The position numbers and the translations under genes are program-made. A DNA stretch of 64,000 nt from Ardenticatena maritima (GTDB taxonomy: Bacteria; Chloroflexota; Anaerolineae; Ardenticatenales; Ardenticatenaceae): contig NZ_LGKN01000009.1 in NCBI RefSeq assembly GCF_001306175.1, positions 124,001-188,000 on the forward strand. The letters run 5' to 3'. Numbering within the stretch: the first letter of the stretch is position 1; each line of letters starts with the position of its first letter. Below, piece by piece: positions 42,451 to 51,744 of this stretch. Below the pieces are notes generated by a model, which was not told the DNA's origin, made no database searches, and saw nothing but the letters and a program-made list of their open reading frames with translations.

Positions 42451-43215
42451 TCACTCTTCGTACAACTGCCCCAAATACGCCCGCTGGACACGTTCATCGG
42501 CGCGAATTTCCGCAGGTGCGCCTTCCGCCAACACGCGCCCTTGCACCATCACGGTAATCACATCGCTCGCCGCCATGACAACATGCATGTTGTGCTCCAC
42601 CAGCACAATCGTTTTGTCGCCCACGGCGCGAATGCGCTCGATGAGCGCCATCAATTCGGGCACTTGCTCGCTTGCCATGCCCGCCGTTGGTTCATCCAGC
42701 AACAGCAAGCGCGGGTTGGGCGCCAGAATCATCGCCAATTCCAGTTTGCGTTTGTCGCCGTGCGCCAGCGTTCCCGCGGGAAGATGCGCCCGCTTTTGCA
42801 AGCCCACCATCGCCAGCACTTCCCACGCCCGCTCGATATACTCCGGAAAGGCGCGGTAATCGCGCCAAAAAGTGAAGTTGTGCTTGCCAACGGCTTGCGC
42901 GGCAAGCCGGACGTTCTCCAACACGGTGAGCGAAGGGAAAATGTTGGTAATCTGAAACGAGCGCCCAATCCCCAAATGCGCGATGCCATGCGCGGGGACG
43001 TTGGTAATGTCGCGCCCCTCGAAGAGAATGCGCCCGCTGGTTGGCGGGAGAACGCCGCTCATGAGGTTGAAAAGGGTGGTTTTGCCGGCGCCGTTGGGTC
43101 CGATGATGCTGTGCAACGTTCCACGCCGCACCTGCAACGAGACATCGTCCACCGCCACCAAGCCGCCAAATGTGCGGCGCAAGTGTTCTGTTTGCAGGAT
43201 GATGCGCTCAGTCAT
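42451..43215 (-). CDS. livG: Branched-chain-type ABC transporter ATPase LivG
   Basis: This 254-residue ATPase has Walker [10 protein letters not shown] (about 39-47) and Walker B LLLLDEPTAGM followed by the LivG-typical MASEQVPELMALIERIR. The ABC signature reads GDKRKLELA, as in other LivG proteins. It lies between livK and livF on the same strand and is the partner of LivF. Confidence 0.92.
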   Translation of the reverse strand: MTERIILQTEHLRRTFGGLVAVDDVSLQVRRGTLHSIIGPNGAGKTTLFNLMSGVLPPTSGRILFEGRDITNVPAHGIAHLGIGRSFQITNIFPSLTVLENVRLAAQAVGKHNFTFWRDYRAFPEYIERAWEVLAMVGLQKRAHLPAGTLAHGDKRKLELAMILAPNPRLLLLDEPTAGMASEQVPELMALIERIRAVGDKTIVLVEHNMHVVMAASDVITVMVQGRVLAEGAPAEIRADERVQRAYLGQLYEE

Positions 43216-43265
43216 GGGGGTGTCTCCTTGGGGGCGCGGCGCTTGACCACGCCCCCACTCGCGAT

Positions 43266-44615
43266 TTATGGGCAGCGGTTCAACTCAGGCGGCACCTGGC
43301 ACGGGGGCGCTGTTTCCTCCGGACCAAACTCGCGCACCAACTCGAAGAAGCGAAATTCGGGGTCGTCGGTGTTGACGAGGCGCACCAGATACATCGGTTG
43401 CAACATCACGTGGTCTTCGGGGCGCACAATGTACTCGCCCTTGGGACCCTGGAAACGCAACTGTTCCAGCACAGGAATGAGCGCCGCGGCACTTGTATCG
43501 CCGCCCGTGGCTTCCAGCCCCGCCACCAGCATTTGCGCCGCCGTAAAACCGCCCTCGGTAAAGAGGTCGGGCGGCACGCCAAACGCTTCTTTGTGGCGCT
43601 GGACAAGCCAATCGTTCACGGCGTTGTCGGGCAACGTGTAGTGATACACGGAGACACCAACCGCCCCAATCGCGTCGGTATAGCCCGCGGCAATGGTCTG
43701 GTTGTCGCCGAAGCCTGTCGCCACCGTCATCTCATCGAAAATGCCCAACTGCTGCATTTGCTGGAAGAGCGGCACAAACCCCGCGCCCGCCCAGGTCACG
43801 ATGAGCACGTCGGCGCCCGAATCGAGCACCTGGTTGAGGTAGGTGGTGAAGTCGGTGGTATCTTGCGGGATGAAAATTGCGCCGAATTGCTGATCGTTAT
43901 CGTTGATGACGAATTGCCCGCCCAGCGATTTCACCACGTTGTAGAAGCCCATTGCCGAGCCGTAGCCAAAAGCATAGTCGGGGGCGATTTGCACAAAGGT
44001 GTCGCCCAGTTCCACCAGCGCCGCCCCCATGGTCAGCGCGTCTTGCACGCTGGTGCGGCTGGTGCGGAAGGTAAATTCGTTGAAGTTTTCGCCGGTAATG
44101 GCGGGACTGGCGGCGGGGGTGACGATGAGAATCTTCTCGTTCTCCTTGGCGACTTCCATGACCGCCAGCGTCGCGCCGGATGAGACGGTGCCCACCAGCA
44201 CGTCCACGCCCTCGGCGGAAATCAGTTCACGCGCCTGGCTAACGGCGGTTTCGGGGTCGGATGCGTTGTCTTTTACAATCACCTCAATCGGACGCCCAGC
44301 GACTTGCATGGTGCCGTTCGTGGCGTATTCCAGCCCCAGGCGAAACCCGTTTTCCTGCTGCGGACCATAAATTGCCAACGCGCCGCTCTGGTCGGTCAGC
44401 AACCCGATTTTGATCGGTTCGCCTGTTGTCGGTTCTTCCGCTGCGGGTTCGCTTGTCGGTTCGGCGGCGGCTTCGGTGGCTGTGGGTTCGGGGGCTTGCG
44501 TGGGCTCCTCGGCGACGGTTGTCGGGGGTGGTTCCGTAGCGGGTGGGGTCTCAGCGCCCCCGCCACACGCCGCCAACGCAACAACCAAAACAATGAGTGC
44601 GAGCAGACGTTTCAT
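43266..44615 (-). CDS. livK: Branched-chain-type substrate-binding lipoprotein LivK
   Basis: This 449-residue protein has a lipoprotein signal ending LVVALAAC (lipobox Cys), a Pro/Thr/Glu linker (about 22-66) and a type I periplasmic binding fold: PIKIGLLTDQSGALAIYG, DNASDPETAVSQARELI and VDVLVGTVSSGATLAVMEVAKEN. This family binds leucine-type amino acids, amides, urea or aromatic acids. A GTG three bases before the ATG is also possible; AGGAGG precedes both. It delivers an unknown ligand to LivHM. Confidence 0.92.
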   Translation of the reverse strand: MKRLLALIVLVVALAACGGGAETPPATEPPPTTVAEEPTQAPEPTATEAAAEPTSEPAAEEPTTGEPIKIGLLTDQSGALAIYGPQQENGFRLGLEYATNGTMQVAGRPIEVIVKDNASDPETAVSQARELISAEGVDVLVGTVSSGATLAVMEVAKENEKILIVTPAASPAITGENFNEFTFRTSRTSVQDALTMGAALVELGDTFVQIAPDYAFGYGSAMGFYNVVKSLGGQFVINDNDQQFGAIFIPQDTTDFTTYLNQVLDSGADVLIVTWAGAGFVPLFQQMQQLGIFDEMTVATGFGDNQTIAAGYTDAIGAVGVSVYHYTLPDNAVNDWLVQRHKEAFGVPPDLFTEGGFTAAQMLVAGLEATGGDTSAAALIPVLEQLRFQGPKGEYIVRPEDHVMLQPMYLVRLVNTDDPEFRFFELVREFGPEETAPPCQVPPELNRCP

Positions 44616-44701
44616 CACAATTCTCCTCCTTATGTCAACTCAAAAACGGTGTTTGCGGCTGAACAATAGCGAATGGCTCACATACGCGCCTCCTCTCTTC
44701 A

Positions 44702-45760
44702 TCAAGATTCGTCAAGCCAGGCGAACCATGCCGCTTGAAACTCGTCCGGGCGTTCCAGGTAGGGCGAATGTCCCGCGTCCTCGATGACTACTTCGCGAAA
44801 ACGCCCGCCCTGTTCAGCGTATCGCTGGAAAACCGCGCGCGTTTGCGAGACCATGGGTTGCGGCGGGTACACGTCTTCACCAGGCCAGCCGGGCACCAAC
44901 CCCAATTTGCCCAGGTAGCCAATGTCGAACATGGATGCGTCGGAAACAATCTGGTCGTCGGCGCCGCGCACCCAGAGCAACGGCGGTTTGGGCGTGATGG
45001 CGACAATCCCGCTCAGGTTGCAGTAGATGGGCGCCATGGTGTTGTTGATGCCCCGCGTACCGGGCGCCACCCCAGGCCAATGCGCTGAGGGCGTGCTGTC
45101 GCCGGGGTAATGGTCGGGACCCACGGCGGTGGAGAGCATGGCATCAAGCAGGGCTTCTTCGCGCGGGTGGATGAAGGGCGCTTTCCCGTAGAAGGTGCGC
45201 AGGACGTTGCGCGGCGAGGCGGGGCTTTCGGTGGAACGGTCGCCCGCCGCCAGCCGCTGGACAAATTCGGGGTTGGCGACACCGGCACCGCTCCCCGCCC
45301 CGTCGGGCCAAATGCGTTCGCCTTCCAGCCCTTTTGTGCCGCCATAGCCGTAAGGCGAGACCGGGCACACAACCGTCAGGGTACGCACCCGCTCAGGGTG
45401 TTCGATGGTGTACTGCATGGCAACACCGCCCCCCATGCTGTGCCCAATCAGGTGGAACGTGTCGAGGTCGAGGGTGTCCACAAGGGCGCTCAAATCATCG
45501 CTGAAATCACGCAAGCCGCGCGTGGCGTCCACCGGCAGGCGCTCGCTTTCGCCGTAGCCGCGCTGGTCGTATGCCACGGCGCGGTACGTGGGCGGCAACG
45601 CCAGCATCAACTCTTCCCAGAAGGTTGCCGAAGAGACGTTGCCATGCACAAAAACCACCGGCTCGCCGTCGGCGGGACCACGCTCCAAAAGGTGGAAGCG
45701 GCCGCGCGGCGTTTCCACCATGCGGCAGGTGATACCGTCTAAATGCGGAATATGGGACAT
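44702..45760 (-). CDS. Alpha/beta-fold hydrolase
   Basis: This 352-residue enzyme has the oxyanion motif VVFVHGNVSSA (about 35-45), nucleophile Ser108 in GHSMGG, a candidate acid in GADDQI and His331 in DAGHSPYLERPDEF. An insertion of roughly 90 residues between the core strands (about 135-240) forms a large cap. This layout fits esterases, epoxide hydrolases or carbon-carbon hydrolases; I cannot choose one. It lies between a 3-hydroxybutyrate dehydrogenase-like gene and livK. Confidence 0.85.
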   Translation of the reverse strand: MSHIPHLDGITCRMVETPRGRFHLLERGPADGEPVVFVHGNVSSATFWEELMLALPPTYRAVAYDQRGYGESERLPVDATRGLRDFSDDLSALVDTLDLDTFHLIGHSMGGGVAMQYTIEHPERVRTLTVVCPVSPYGYGGTKGLEGERIWPDGAGSGAGVANPEFVQRLAAGDRSTESPASPRNVLRTFYGKAPFIHPREEALLDAMLSTAVGPDHYPGDSTPSAHWPGVAPGTRGINNTMAPIYCNLSGIVAITPKPPLLWVRGADDQIVSDASMFDIGYLGKLGLVPGWPGEDVYPPQPMVSQTRAVFQRYAEQGGRFREVVIEDAGHSPYLERPDEFQAAWFAWLDES

Positions 45761-45781
45761 AAGGCGCTCCTTCCTCTTCTC

Positions 45782-46543
45782 TCAACGTGCTGTCCAACCC
45801 AGGTCAATGGTCAACGCCGAGCCGGTGATTGCCCCCGCGCGCTCACTGCACAGGTAGAGCACCAGGTCGGCGACTTCGGACGGTTCAATGAGCCGCTTGA
45901 TTGCCGCGGGTTCCAGCATGACGTGCTGCACGACTTCATCTTCACTGATGCCGCGCGTGCGCGCCTGATCGGCAATCTGGTTTTCCACCAGCGGCGTGCG
46001 CACATACGCGGGGCAAATGGCGTTCACGGTGATCCCATGCGCGCCACCTTCCAGCGCGGCGGTGCGCGTCAATCCAATCAGCCCATGCTTGGCGGCGATG
46101 TAGGCGCTCTTGAAGGGGGACGCCACCAATCCGTGAATAGAGGCGATGTTGACGATACGCCCCCAACCGTTGGCTTTCATCGAGGGCCACACGTACTTGG
46201 TCAGCAAAAAGGGGGCGGTGAGCATGACGGCAAGCATGGTCTCCCAGGTCTCTTCGGGGAACGCTTCGATGGGGTCAATGTGCTGGAAGCCGGCATTGTT
46301 GACGAGAATGTCCACGCGGCCATAGGTCGCCAACGTCGCGTCAACCACCCGCCGACACGCCGCACGTTCCGCCAGATTGGCATGGACAAAGAGCCCGTGT
46401 AACCGCTCAGCGACCGCCCGCCCCGCTTCGGCGTTGATGTCGGTGATGACAACGTGATATCCCTCGCGCGCCAGGGCTTCGGCAATCGCCAGCCCAATGC
46501 CGCTTGCCGCGCCCGTCACAATGGCCACTCGCTCTTCACGCAT
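45782..46543 (-). CDS. 3-hydroxybutyrate dehydrogenase-like short-chain dehydrogenase
   Basis: This 253-residue SDR has the NAD site [15 protein letters not shown], the NNAG motif, catalytic Ser135, Tyr148 and Lys152 ([10 protein letters not shown]), and the [18 protein letters not shown] segment typical of D-3-hydroxybutyrate dehydrogenase. The C-terminal [19 protein letters not shown] and a final GWTAR match that family as well. It would oxidise a 3-hydroxyacid to the 3-oxo acid with NAD. It is co-oriented with the acyl-CoA synthetase 59 bases upstream. Confidence 0.85.
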   Translation of the reverse strand: MREERVAIVTGAASGIGLAIAEALAREGYHVVITDINAEAGRAVAERLHGLFVHANLAERAACRRVVDATLATYGRVDILVNNAGFQHIDPIEAFPEETWETMLAVMLTAPFLLTKYVWPSMKANGWGRIVNIASIHGLVASPFKSAYIAAKHGLIGLTRTAALEGGAHGITVNAICPAYVRTPLVENQIADQARTRGISEDEVVQHVMLEPAAIKRLIEPSEVADLVLYLCSERAGAITGSALTIDLGWTAR

Positions 46544-46602
46544 ACAAGCCCTCCTTTGGGTGTTGGTTGTTCACGACACACCCTTTTTCGTATCATGGGC
46601 GG

Positions 46603-48144
46603 CTACGGTGCGCCAAATCGGCGCACGAGCGCTTGCTTGTCCACCTTGCCCGCGCCCGTCTTGGGGAGTTCGTCCACGAAGACCACCGATTTGGGGACTT
46701 TGTAGCCCGCCAGCCGCTCGCGCAACCACGCCAGCAACGCCTCGGCGCTGAGCGATTGCCCCGCGCGGCATACCACCACCGCCCGCCCCACTTCGCCCCA
46801 TTTGGGGTCGGGCACGGGAATGAGCGCCGCCTCGCTCACCGCGGGATGACCGAGCATGACGCTCTCGACTTCCGCGGGGTAAATGTTTTCGCCGCCGGAG
46901 ATGATGACGTCCTTTTTGCGCCCGACGATGTAGGTGTAGCCCTCTTCATCGCAGTGCGCGAGGTCGCCCGTGTGCAACCAGCCGTCCACAATCGTGCTCG
47001 CCGTGGCGTCGGGGCGGTTCCAGTAGCCGGGGATGACATGCGGTCCTCGGATGAGCAGTTCGCCGACTTCGCCCGCTTCGCAGTCGCGCCCATCGTCGGC
47101 GACAATGCGCGTTTCTACGTGCATCAGCGGAAAGCCCACCGCGCCCACCTTGCGCTGCACATCTTCGGGGGGAAGCCAGAAATTGTTGGGTCCCGCTTCG
47201 GTCAGCCCGTAGCCGGTTTTGAACGCCACGCCCTTCTCGAAAAAGCGCTCGAAGACGGGGCGCGGACAGGGCGCGCCGCCCGAAATGATGAGCTTGGTCT
47301 TCTCAAAACTCGCTTCCGCCCAACGGGGGTGTTCCTGCAACATGATGAACATGGTCGGGACGCCGAAAAAAAGCGTCGCCTCGCCCGTCGTCAGGAAGTC
47401 AAACACCTGGTCGGCATCGAACCCCGTGCAGACGATGGAATGCCCCCCCACGTGTACCAGCGGGGTGGTGAAGACATTGAGCCCGCCCGTGTGAAAAAGC
47501 GGCGCGTTCAAAATCGCCGTGTCATCGGCGGTCAAGCCCCATGTGCTCACCGTGTTGACCGCGTTCCACGTCACCGTGCCATACGTCAGGATGGCGGCTT
47601 TGGGCAAGCCCGTGGTGCCCCCCGTGTAGCACAGCACCCAAGGGTCGTCCAATGTGCGCGGCGGGGGCGTCGGCGCCCGCGACGAGGCGCGCGCCAGCAT
47701 GTTCCCCCATTGCGGATGGACGCCGCTCAGCGGTTCATCCAGCGCCACGCCCAGCACATGGGGCATATCGTCCAACACCGCCGCGGCTTTGGGCGCATTG
47801 GCGGCGTCATACAACAGCAGGGTTGGCTCGCCGTCACGCACCAGCGAGCGCAATTCGTGCGCCGTCAACCGCCAGTTGAGCGCCTGCAAAATCGCCCCCG
47901 TCTTCTGGCACGCAAAGAGCACGTCCAAATACTCCACGCGGTTCTGCGCCAGCACCGCCACACGCTCGCCTTGCCGAACGCCCAACGCCCGCAACGTGTT
48001 CGCCGCACGGTTGGCGCGGGTGTTCCACTCCGCGTAGGTCATCCGCTCGCCGGTTTCCGCAATGGTGAGCGCAGGACGATGGGGGGAAAACCGCGCCCGT
48101 TTCGCCAGCCAATCCGTTGCACCGAAAACCTGCTGGTGAGGCAT
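46603..48144 (-). CDS. Acyl-CoA synthetase (AMP-forming)
   Basis: This 513-residue ANL enzyme has the P-loop YTGGTTGLPKA (about 167), the GYWNRPDATAS segment, GWLHTGDLAHCDEEGYTYIVGRKKDVI and the catalytic lysine in TGAGKVDKQAL near the C-terminus. It resembles medium- or long-chain fatty acyl-CoA ligases. The ATG at 48144 is chosen for its AAGGTGG site; the ATG at 48183 has none. Its cluster suggests that it activates the acid imported by the Liv transporter. Confidence 0.88.
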   Translation of the reverse strand: MPHQQVFGATDWLAKRARFSPHRPALTIAETGERMTYAEWNTRANRAANTLRALGVRQGERVAVLAQNRVEYLDVLFACQKTGAILQALNWRLTAHELRSLVRDGEPTLLLYDAANAPKAAAVLDDMPHVLGVALDEPLSGVHPQWGNMLARASSRAPTPPPRTLDDPWVLCYTGGTTGLPKAAILTYGTVTWNAVNTVSTWGLTADDTAILNAPLFHTGGLNVFTTPLVHVGGHSIVCTGFDADQVFDFLTTGEATLFFGVPTMFIMLQEHPRWAEASFEKTKLIISGGAPCPRPVFERFFEKGVAFKTGYGLTEAGPNNFWLPPEDVQRKVGAVGFPLMHVETRIVADDGRDCEAGEVGELLIRGPHVIPGYWNRPDATASTIVDGWLHTGDLAHCDEEGYTYIVGRKKDVIISGGENIYPAEVESVMLGHPAVSEAALIPVPDPKWGEVGRAVVVCRAGQSLSAEALLAWLRERLAGYKVPKSVVFVDELPKTGAGKVDKQALVRRFGAP

Positions 48145-48192
48145 AGTCCACCTTGCCTTTTGACTTGTTGGATCTCTGCTCATGTTGGCGGG

Positions 48193-48933
48193 TCAAATCA
48201 CCGCGCCGCCGTCCACACTGAGCACATGACCGTTCACATACGACGCCTCGTCAGACGCCAGCCAGAGATACGCCGCCGCCACTTCGTCGGGCGTGCCCAT
48301 GCGCCCCAGCGGCACACGTTCCAGCAATTTGGCGATGACTTTTTCGGGAATGCCGGCGGTCATGCGTGTTTCGATGAAGCCGGGGGCAACCGCGTTCACA
48401 CGCACCCCTTTGCGCCCCAATTCACGCGCCCATACTTTCGTCATGCCAATCACGGCGCTTTTGCTGGCAACATAGTTGGTTTGCCCAAAGTTGCCGTACA
48501 GCGCCACAACCGACGAGGCGTTGAGAATCACGCCCGCCCCCTGCGCCACCATGTGCGGCGCGACGGCTTGCGTGCAATGGAAAACGCCCGTGATATTGAC
48601 ATCGAGCACCGCCTGAAAATCATCGGGGGAAAGTTTGAGCAGTTGCGCATCGCGGATAATGCCCGCGTTGTTCACCAGAATGTCAATGCGCCCCCAAGCG
48701 TCCAGCACGGTGCGCACCATCGCATCCACCGAGGCGCGGTCGCGCACGTTGACCACCACCGCCAGCGCCGTGCCCCCCTGCGCCGCAATCGCATCGGCGA
48801 CACGTTGCGCCCCTTCGGCGTCCAGGTCGGCGACCGCCACGCGCGCCCCCTCAGCGGCAAAACGCAGCGCCGTCGCCCGCCCAATCCCATGCGCCGCCCC
48901 GGTGATGATGGCGGTTTTGTTCGCTAATCGCAT
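48193..48933 (-). CDS. FabG-like short-chain dehydrogenase (3-oxoacyl reductase type)
   Basis: This 246-residue SDR has TGAAHGIGRATALRFAAEGA, NNAGIIRD, Ser140, Tyr154 and Lys158 (TNYVASKSAVIGMTK) and a VAPGFIETRMT segment, all typical of FabG/PhaB 3-oxoacyl-(ACP/CoA) reductases. It would interconvert a 3-oxoacyl and a 3-hydroxyacyl thioester. AGGAGC precedes the ATG. It is the second gene of the cluster, 23 bases after the ketoacyl synthase. Confidence 0.88.
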   Translation of the reverse strand: MRLANKTAIITGAAHGIGRATALRFAAEGARVAVADLDAEGAQRVADAIAAQGGTALAVVVNVRDRASVDAMVRTVLDAWGRIDILVNNAGIIRDAQLLKLSPDDFQAVLDVNITGVFHCTQAVAPHMVAQGAGVILNASSVVALYGNFGQTNYVASKSAVIGMTKVWARELGRKGVRVNAVAPGFIETRMTAGIPEKVIAKLLERVPLGRMGTPDEVAAAYLWLASDEASYVNGHVLSVDGGAVI

Positions 48934-48956
48934 CGTCCTTGCTCCTTTCGTTGTCG

Positions 48957-49964
48957 CTACCAGCGTATCGCCACGGCGCTCCACGTGTAGCCCGTCCCCG
49001 CCGCCGCCAACACAACCAACGCGCCTTCATGAAGCACCCCGCGCGCATGCGCCAGTTCCAGCGCCATAATCTGGTCAACCGATTGCATGTGCCCGTATTC
49101 GTCCAGATAAAGCGACTGGTCGGCGCGCAATCCCAGCGCATCGAGCAACGCTTCATGAAACGAACGCTTCATGTGCACCAGCGCCAGAAAATCAATATCT
49201 TGCACACGTGCGCCGCTTGCTTCCACCGCCTGCTGAATCACACGCAGGAAATTGGGCATGGAAACCTCGCCCAAGCGCCGCCCCATAAAATCAAGGTCGG
49301 GCACGTCGAGCGTGTGCAAGCCGCGCGCCACCGTCTCCTGGCTCGGCGGCATACGGCTGCCCCCCGCCGGCATAATCACGGCTTCGCTGAGCGTGCCATC
49401 GCTGATGACGGCGCTCCCCAGAATGGTGTGCCGCCGCCACTCACGTTCCAGCAAGAGCGCCCCCGCCCCAGCCCCAAAGTTGAACATGAAACGGGCGCGC
49501 GGGTTGGCGTAATCCACCAGGTCGTTTTCGCGCGACGCCGTCACCAACAAGACGCGGCGCAGGCGAGCATCATCGCGCATCAGGGCGCGCGCGGTTTTCA
49601 GCGCGATAGGTGTGCCCGCGCAGAGGGCGTAGAGTTCAAACGCGGCGGCGTTGGACGCGCCAATCAAGCGTTGCACATGGGTGGCGGCGTTCCAGACGAA
49701 ATGCTCTTTGTATTCGCTCCCGTGGTAGAGAATGAGGTCTATGCTTTCAGGGGGAACGCCCGCCCGTTCCAGCGCGAGGCGGGCGGCGCGCGCCGCCATC
49801 GCGGCGCAGTGGTCATCTTCGCCCGCCACATGTTTGCGGCGCAACCCCATCTTGTGCGCCACAACGTCTTCGGGAATGCCCGTCCGGGCGGCGACATCAG
49901 CCGCCGTTTCGACATGAGGGGGAACATACGTTCCCCACGCACGCAAACCAACCGAGAAAGCCAC
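48957..49964 (-). CDS. Ketoacyl synthase III-like condensing enzyme, Cys-His-His type
   Basis: This 335-residue thiolase-fold enzyme resembles FabH: nucleophile Cys115 in ELYALCAGTP, His264 in LVHMKRS and a C-terminal AAAGTGYTWSAVAIRW. The third catalytic residue, Asn in FabH (HGN), reads His292 (EYGHMQ), so this is a variant triad. The GTG at 49964 is seven bases from AGGAG and is preferred; the ATG at 49970 is too close to that site. It heads the 11 kb cluster, so it may condense acyl-CoA units or cleave a 3-oxo compound. Confidence 0.8.
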   Translation of the reverse strand: MAFSVGLRAWGTYVPPHVETAADVAARTGIPEDVVAHKMGLRRKHVAGEDDHCAAMAARAARLALERAGVPPESIDLILYHGSEYKEHFVWNAATHVQRLIGASNAAAFELYALCAGTPIALKTARALMRDDARLRRVLLVTASRENDLVDYANPRARFMFNFGAGAGALLLEREWRRHTILGSAVISDGTLSEAVIMPAGGSRMPPSQETVARGLHTLDVPDLDFMGRRLGEVSMPNFLRVIQQAVEASGARVQDIDFLALVHMKRSFHEALLDALGLRADQSLYLDEYGHMQSVDQIMALELAHARGVLHEGALVVLAAAGTGYTWSAVAIRW

Positions 49965-50091
49965 AAGCATGCTCCTTTGCGAGACGGGTTGTCAGGGCGT
50001 GGTGATACGATGAGGATAGCAAAAAGCGGTTACAAATGAGTTACACAGCGGGCGAAAACGGCGAAAAAGGGGCGGAGAAAGGGGCGAAAAG

Positions 50092-50124
50092 CAAAAAGCC
50101 GCGTCGCGGTGGCGACGCGGCTTT
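50092..50124 (-). terminator. Terminator of miaB
   Basis: The stem AAAGCCGCGTCG/CGACGCGGCTTT is followed on the minus strand by a T run (TTTTT), 20 bases after the miaB stop codon. Confidence 0.8.
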
Positions 50125-50144
50125 GGTTCTGCACACGTGGGGCG

Positions 50145-51527
50145 CTAGGGCGTGAGAATGTTTTCCATATCGAGCACGGGCGTTTTGGGCGGCGCATCGG
50201 CGGGCACGCCCTGCATGCTGTACGGTCCCGTCCAGGTGATACGCACTTGCGCCAAATCGCCGCGCCGGTCGCGCTCATCTTCAAAGAAGACCAACTTGTT
50301 GGTGCGTGTACGCCCGCGCCACTTGCCCTTGTGCAAATCTTCAACCAGCACCTCAACCGTCTGGTCCAGGTAGGCGCTGTTGATTTCCGCCATAATGTCG
50401 TGCATCAGGTCATCCAGCATCTTGCGGCGGCGTTCTTTTTCTTCCCACGGCACATCATCTTCCCAGCGGGCGGCGGCGGTATGCGGCCGCGGGCTGAAAC
50501 AGGCGATATGCGCCTTGTCCAGTTTCAATTCCGCCAGCAAGTTGTACGTATCCATGAATTGCTCTTCGGTCTCGCCGGGGAAGCCAACGATGATATCGGT
50601 GATGATACTCGCCCCCGGCACCAGTTCACGGATACGATCAATCAGGCGGCGGTAATCGTCCACCGTGTAGCCGCGGCGCATACGGCGCAGCACGTCATCG
50701 TTCCCCGCCTGCACCGGGACTTCGATATGCTCCATCACTTTGGGCAGTTCAGCCACCGTGCGGAGCAGTTCATCGGTCATGTAATTGGGGTGCGATGTCA
50801 GGAAACGGATACGTTCCAGCCCTTCAATGTCATGCAGCACGCGCAGCAAATCAGGCAGGCGCGGTCCATCGGGCACGTCATACCCGTAGCGGTCAACAAT
50901 TTGCCCCAACAGCGTGACTTCCTTCACACCTTGCTCAACCAGACTGCGCACTTCTTGCACAATATCACCAATACGGCGGCTGCGTTCACGCCCGCGGCGG
51001 TAAGGGATAATGCAGAACGAGCAGACATGGTCGCACCCATAGATGATGGGCACATGCGCCGTCACCTGTTTGCCGCGCACATGAGCGGGCAACACAATCT
51101 CGCCATCTTGCATGGCGTTGAGCGCCTGGCGTTGCTTCACCTGCTCGTAGTAGGCGTCGTAATCCCACTCGCGCCCGTCGAGATACGCCAGCAATGGACC
51201 AGGCTCACTCGGCGGCATGAAGACGTCCACCCAAGGCCACGCTTTGCGCAAAGGCGCCGGGTTCTTCACGCCCACAAGGCACCCCATCAACCCCACAATG
51301 GGACCGCCTTCGCCGCGCGTTTTGAGCGGTTTGAGGGACCCCAGGCGACCATAAATTTTTTGCTCCGCCTGCTCGCGCACAACGCAGGTGTTGAGCACAA
51401 TCACGTCGGCTTCTTCGACCTCGTCGGTCCACTCATAGCCGCGCTTCTCCAATTCCGACCCCAAGCGTTGGGAGTCGGCGACATTCATCTGACAACCGAT
51501 TGTCCAAATGTGATATTTTTTGCCCAT
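50145..51527 (-). CDS. miaB: tRNA-2-methylthio-N6-dimethylallyladenosine synthase (MiaB)
   Basis: This 460-residue radical SAM methylthiotransferase adds a methylthio group to i6A37 of tRNAs. The N-terminal domain holds Cys12, Cys48 and Cys83 for one 4Fe-4S cluster. The radical SAM triad is Cys165-x3-Cys169-x2-Cys172. A TRAM RNA-binding domain ends the protein (about 385-460). ATG at 51527 with AGGTGG upstream. A hairpin with a T run stands in its leader. Confidence 0.93.
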   Translation of the reverse strand: MGKKYHIWTIGCQMNVADSQRLGSELEKRGYEWTDEVEEADVIVLNTCVVREQAEQKIYGRLGSLKPLKTRGEGGPIVGLMGCLVGVKNPAPLRKAWPWVDVFMPPSEPGPLLAYLDGREWDYDAYYEQVKQRQALNAMQDGEIVLPAHVRGKQVTAHVPIIYGCDHVCSFCIIPYRRGRERSRRIGDIVQEVRSLVEQGVKEVTLLGQIVDRYGYDVPDGPRLPDLLRVLHDIEGLERIRFLTSHPNYMTDELLRTVAELPKVMEHIEVPVQAGNDDVLRRMRRGYTVDDYRRLIDRIRELVPGASIITDIIVGFPGETEEQFMDTYNLLAELKLDKAHIACFSPRPHTAAARWEDDVPWEEKERRRKMLDDLMHDIMAEINSAYLDQTVEVLVEDLHKGKWRGRTRTNKLVFFEDERDRRGDLAQVRITWTGPYSMQGVPADAPPKTPVLDMENILTP

Positions 51528-51555
51528 CGCGCACCACCTCTCGCGCACTCAACGT

Positions 51556-51577
51556 GAAAAAACGGGCTCGCGCCCGT
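51556..51577 (-). promoter_or_regulatory. Terminator-like hairpin in the miaB leader
   Basis: On the minus strand ACGGGC-GCGA-GCCCGT, a six-base stem capped by a GNRA tetraloop, is followed by six T residues. It lies 29 bases before the miaB ATG, and no minus-strand gene is upstream, so it could act as an attenuator. Confidence 0.5.
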
Positions 51578-51744
51578 GTTGTGGTCAAGGTATTGTATTC
51601 AATTCCTCGGATACTGTCCAACGCTCTATGCCCATCGCTGTGCCCATCGCTCGTCTCACACGTGCCGCTTGCAAAACCTGCGCAATTCAGGACAATGACC
51701 GATGGCATGCACACGATCACTCACACGAAGCAAAGGGGGCTCTT

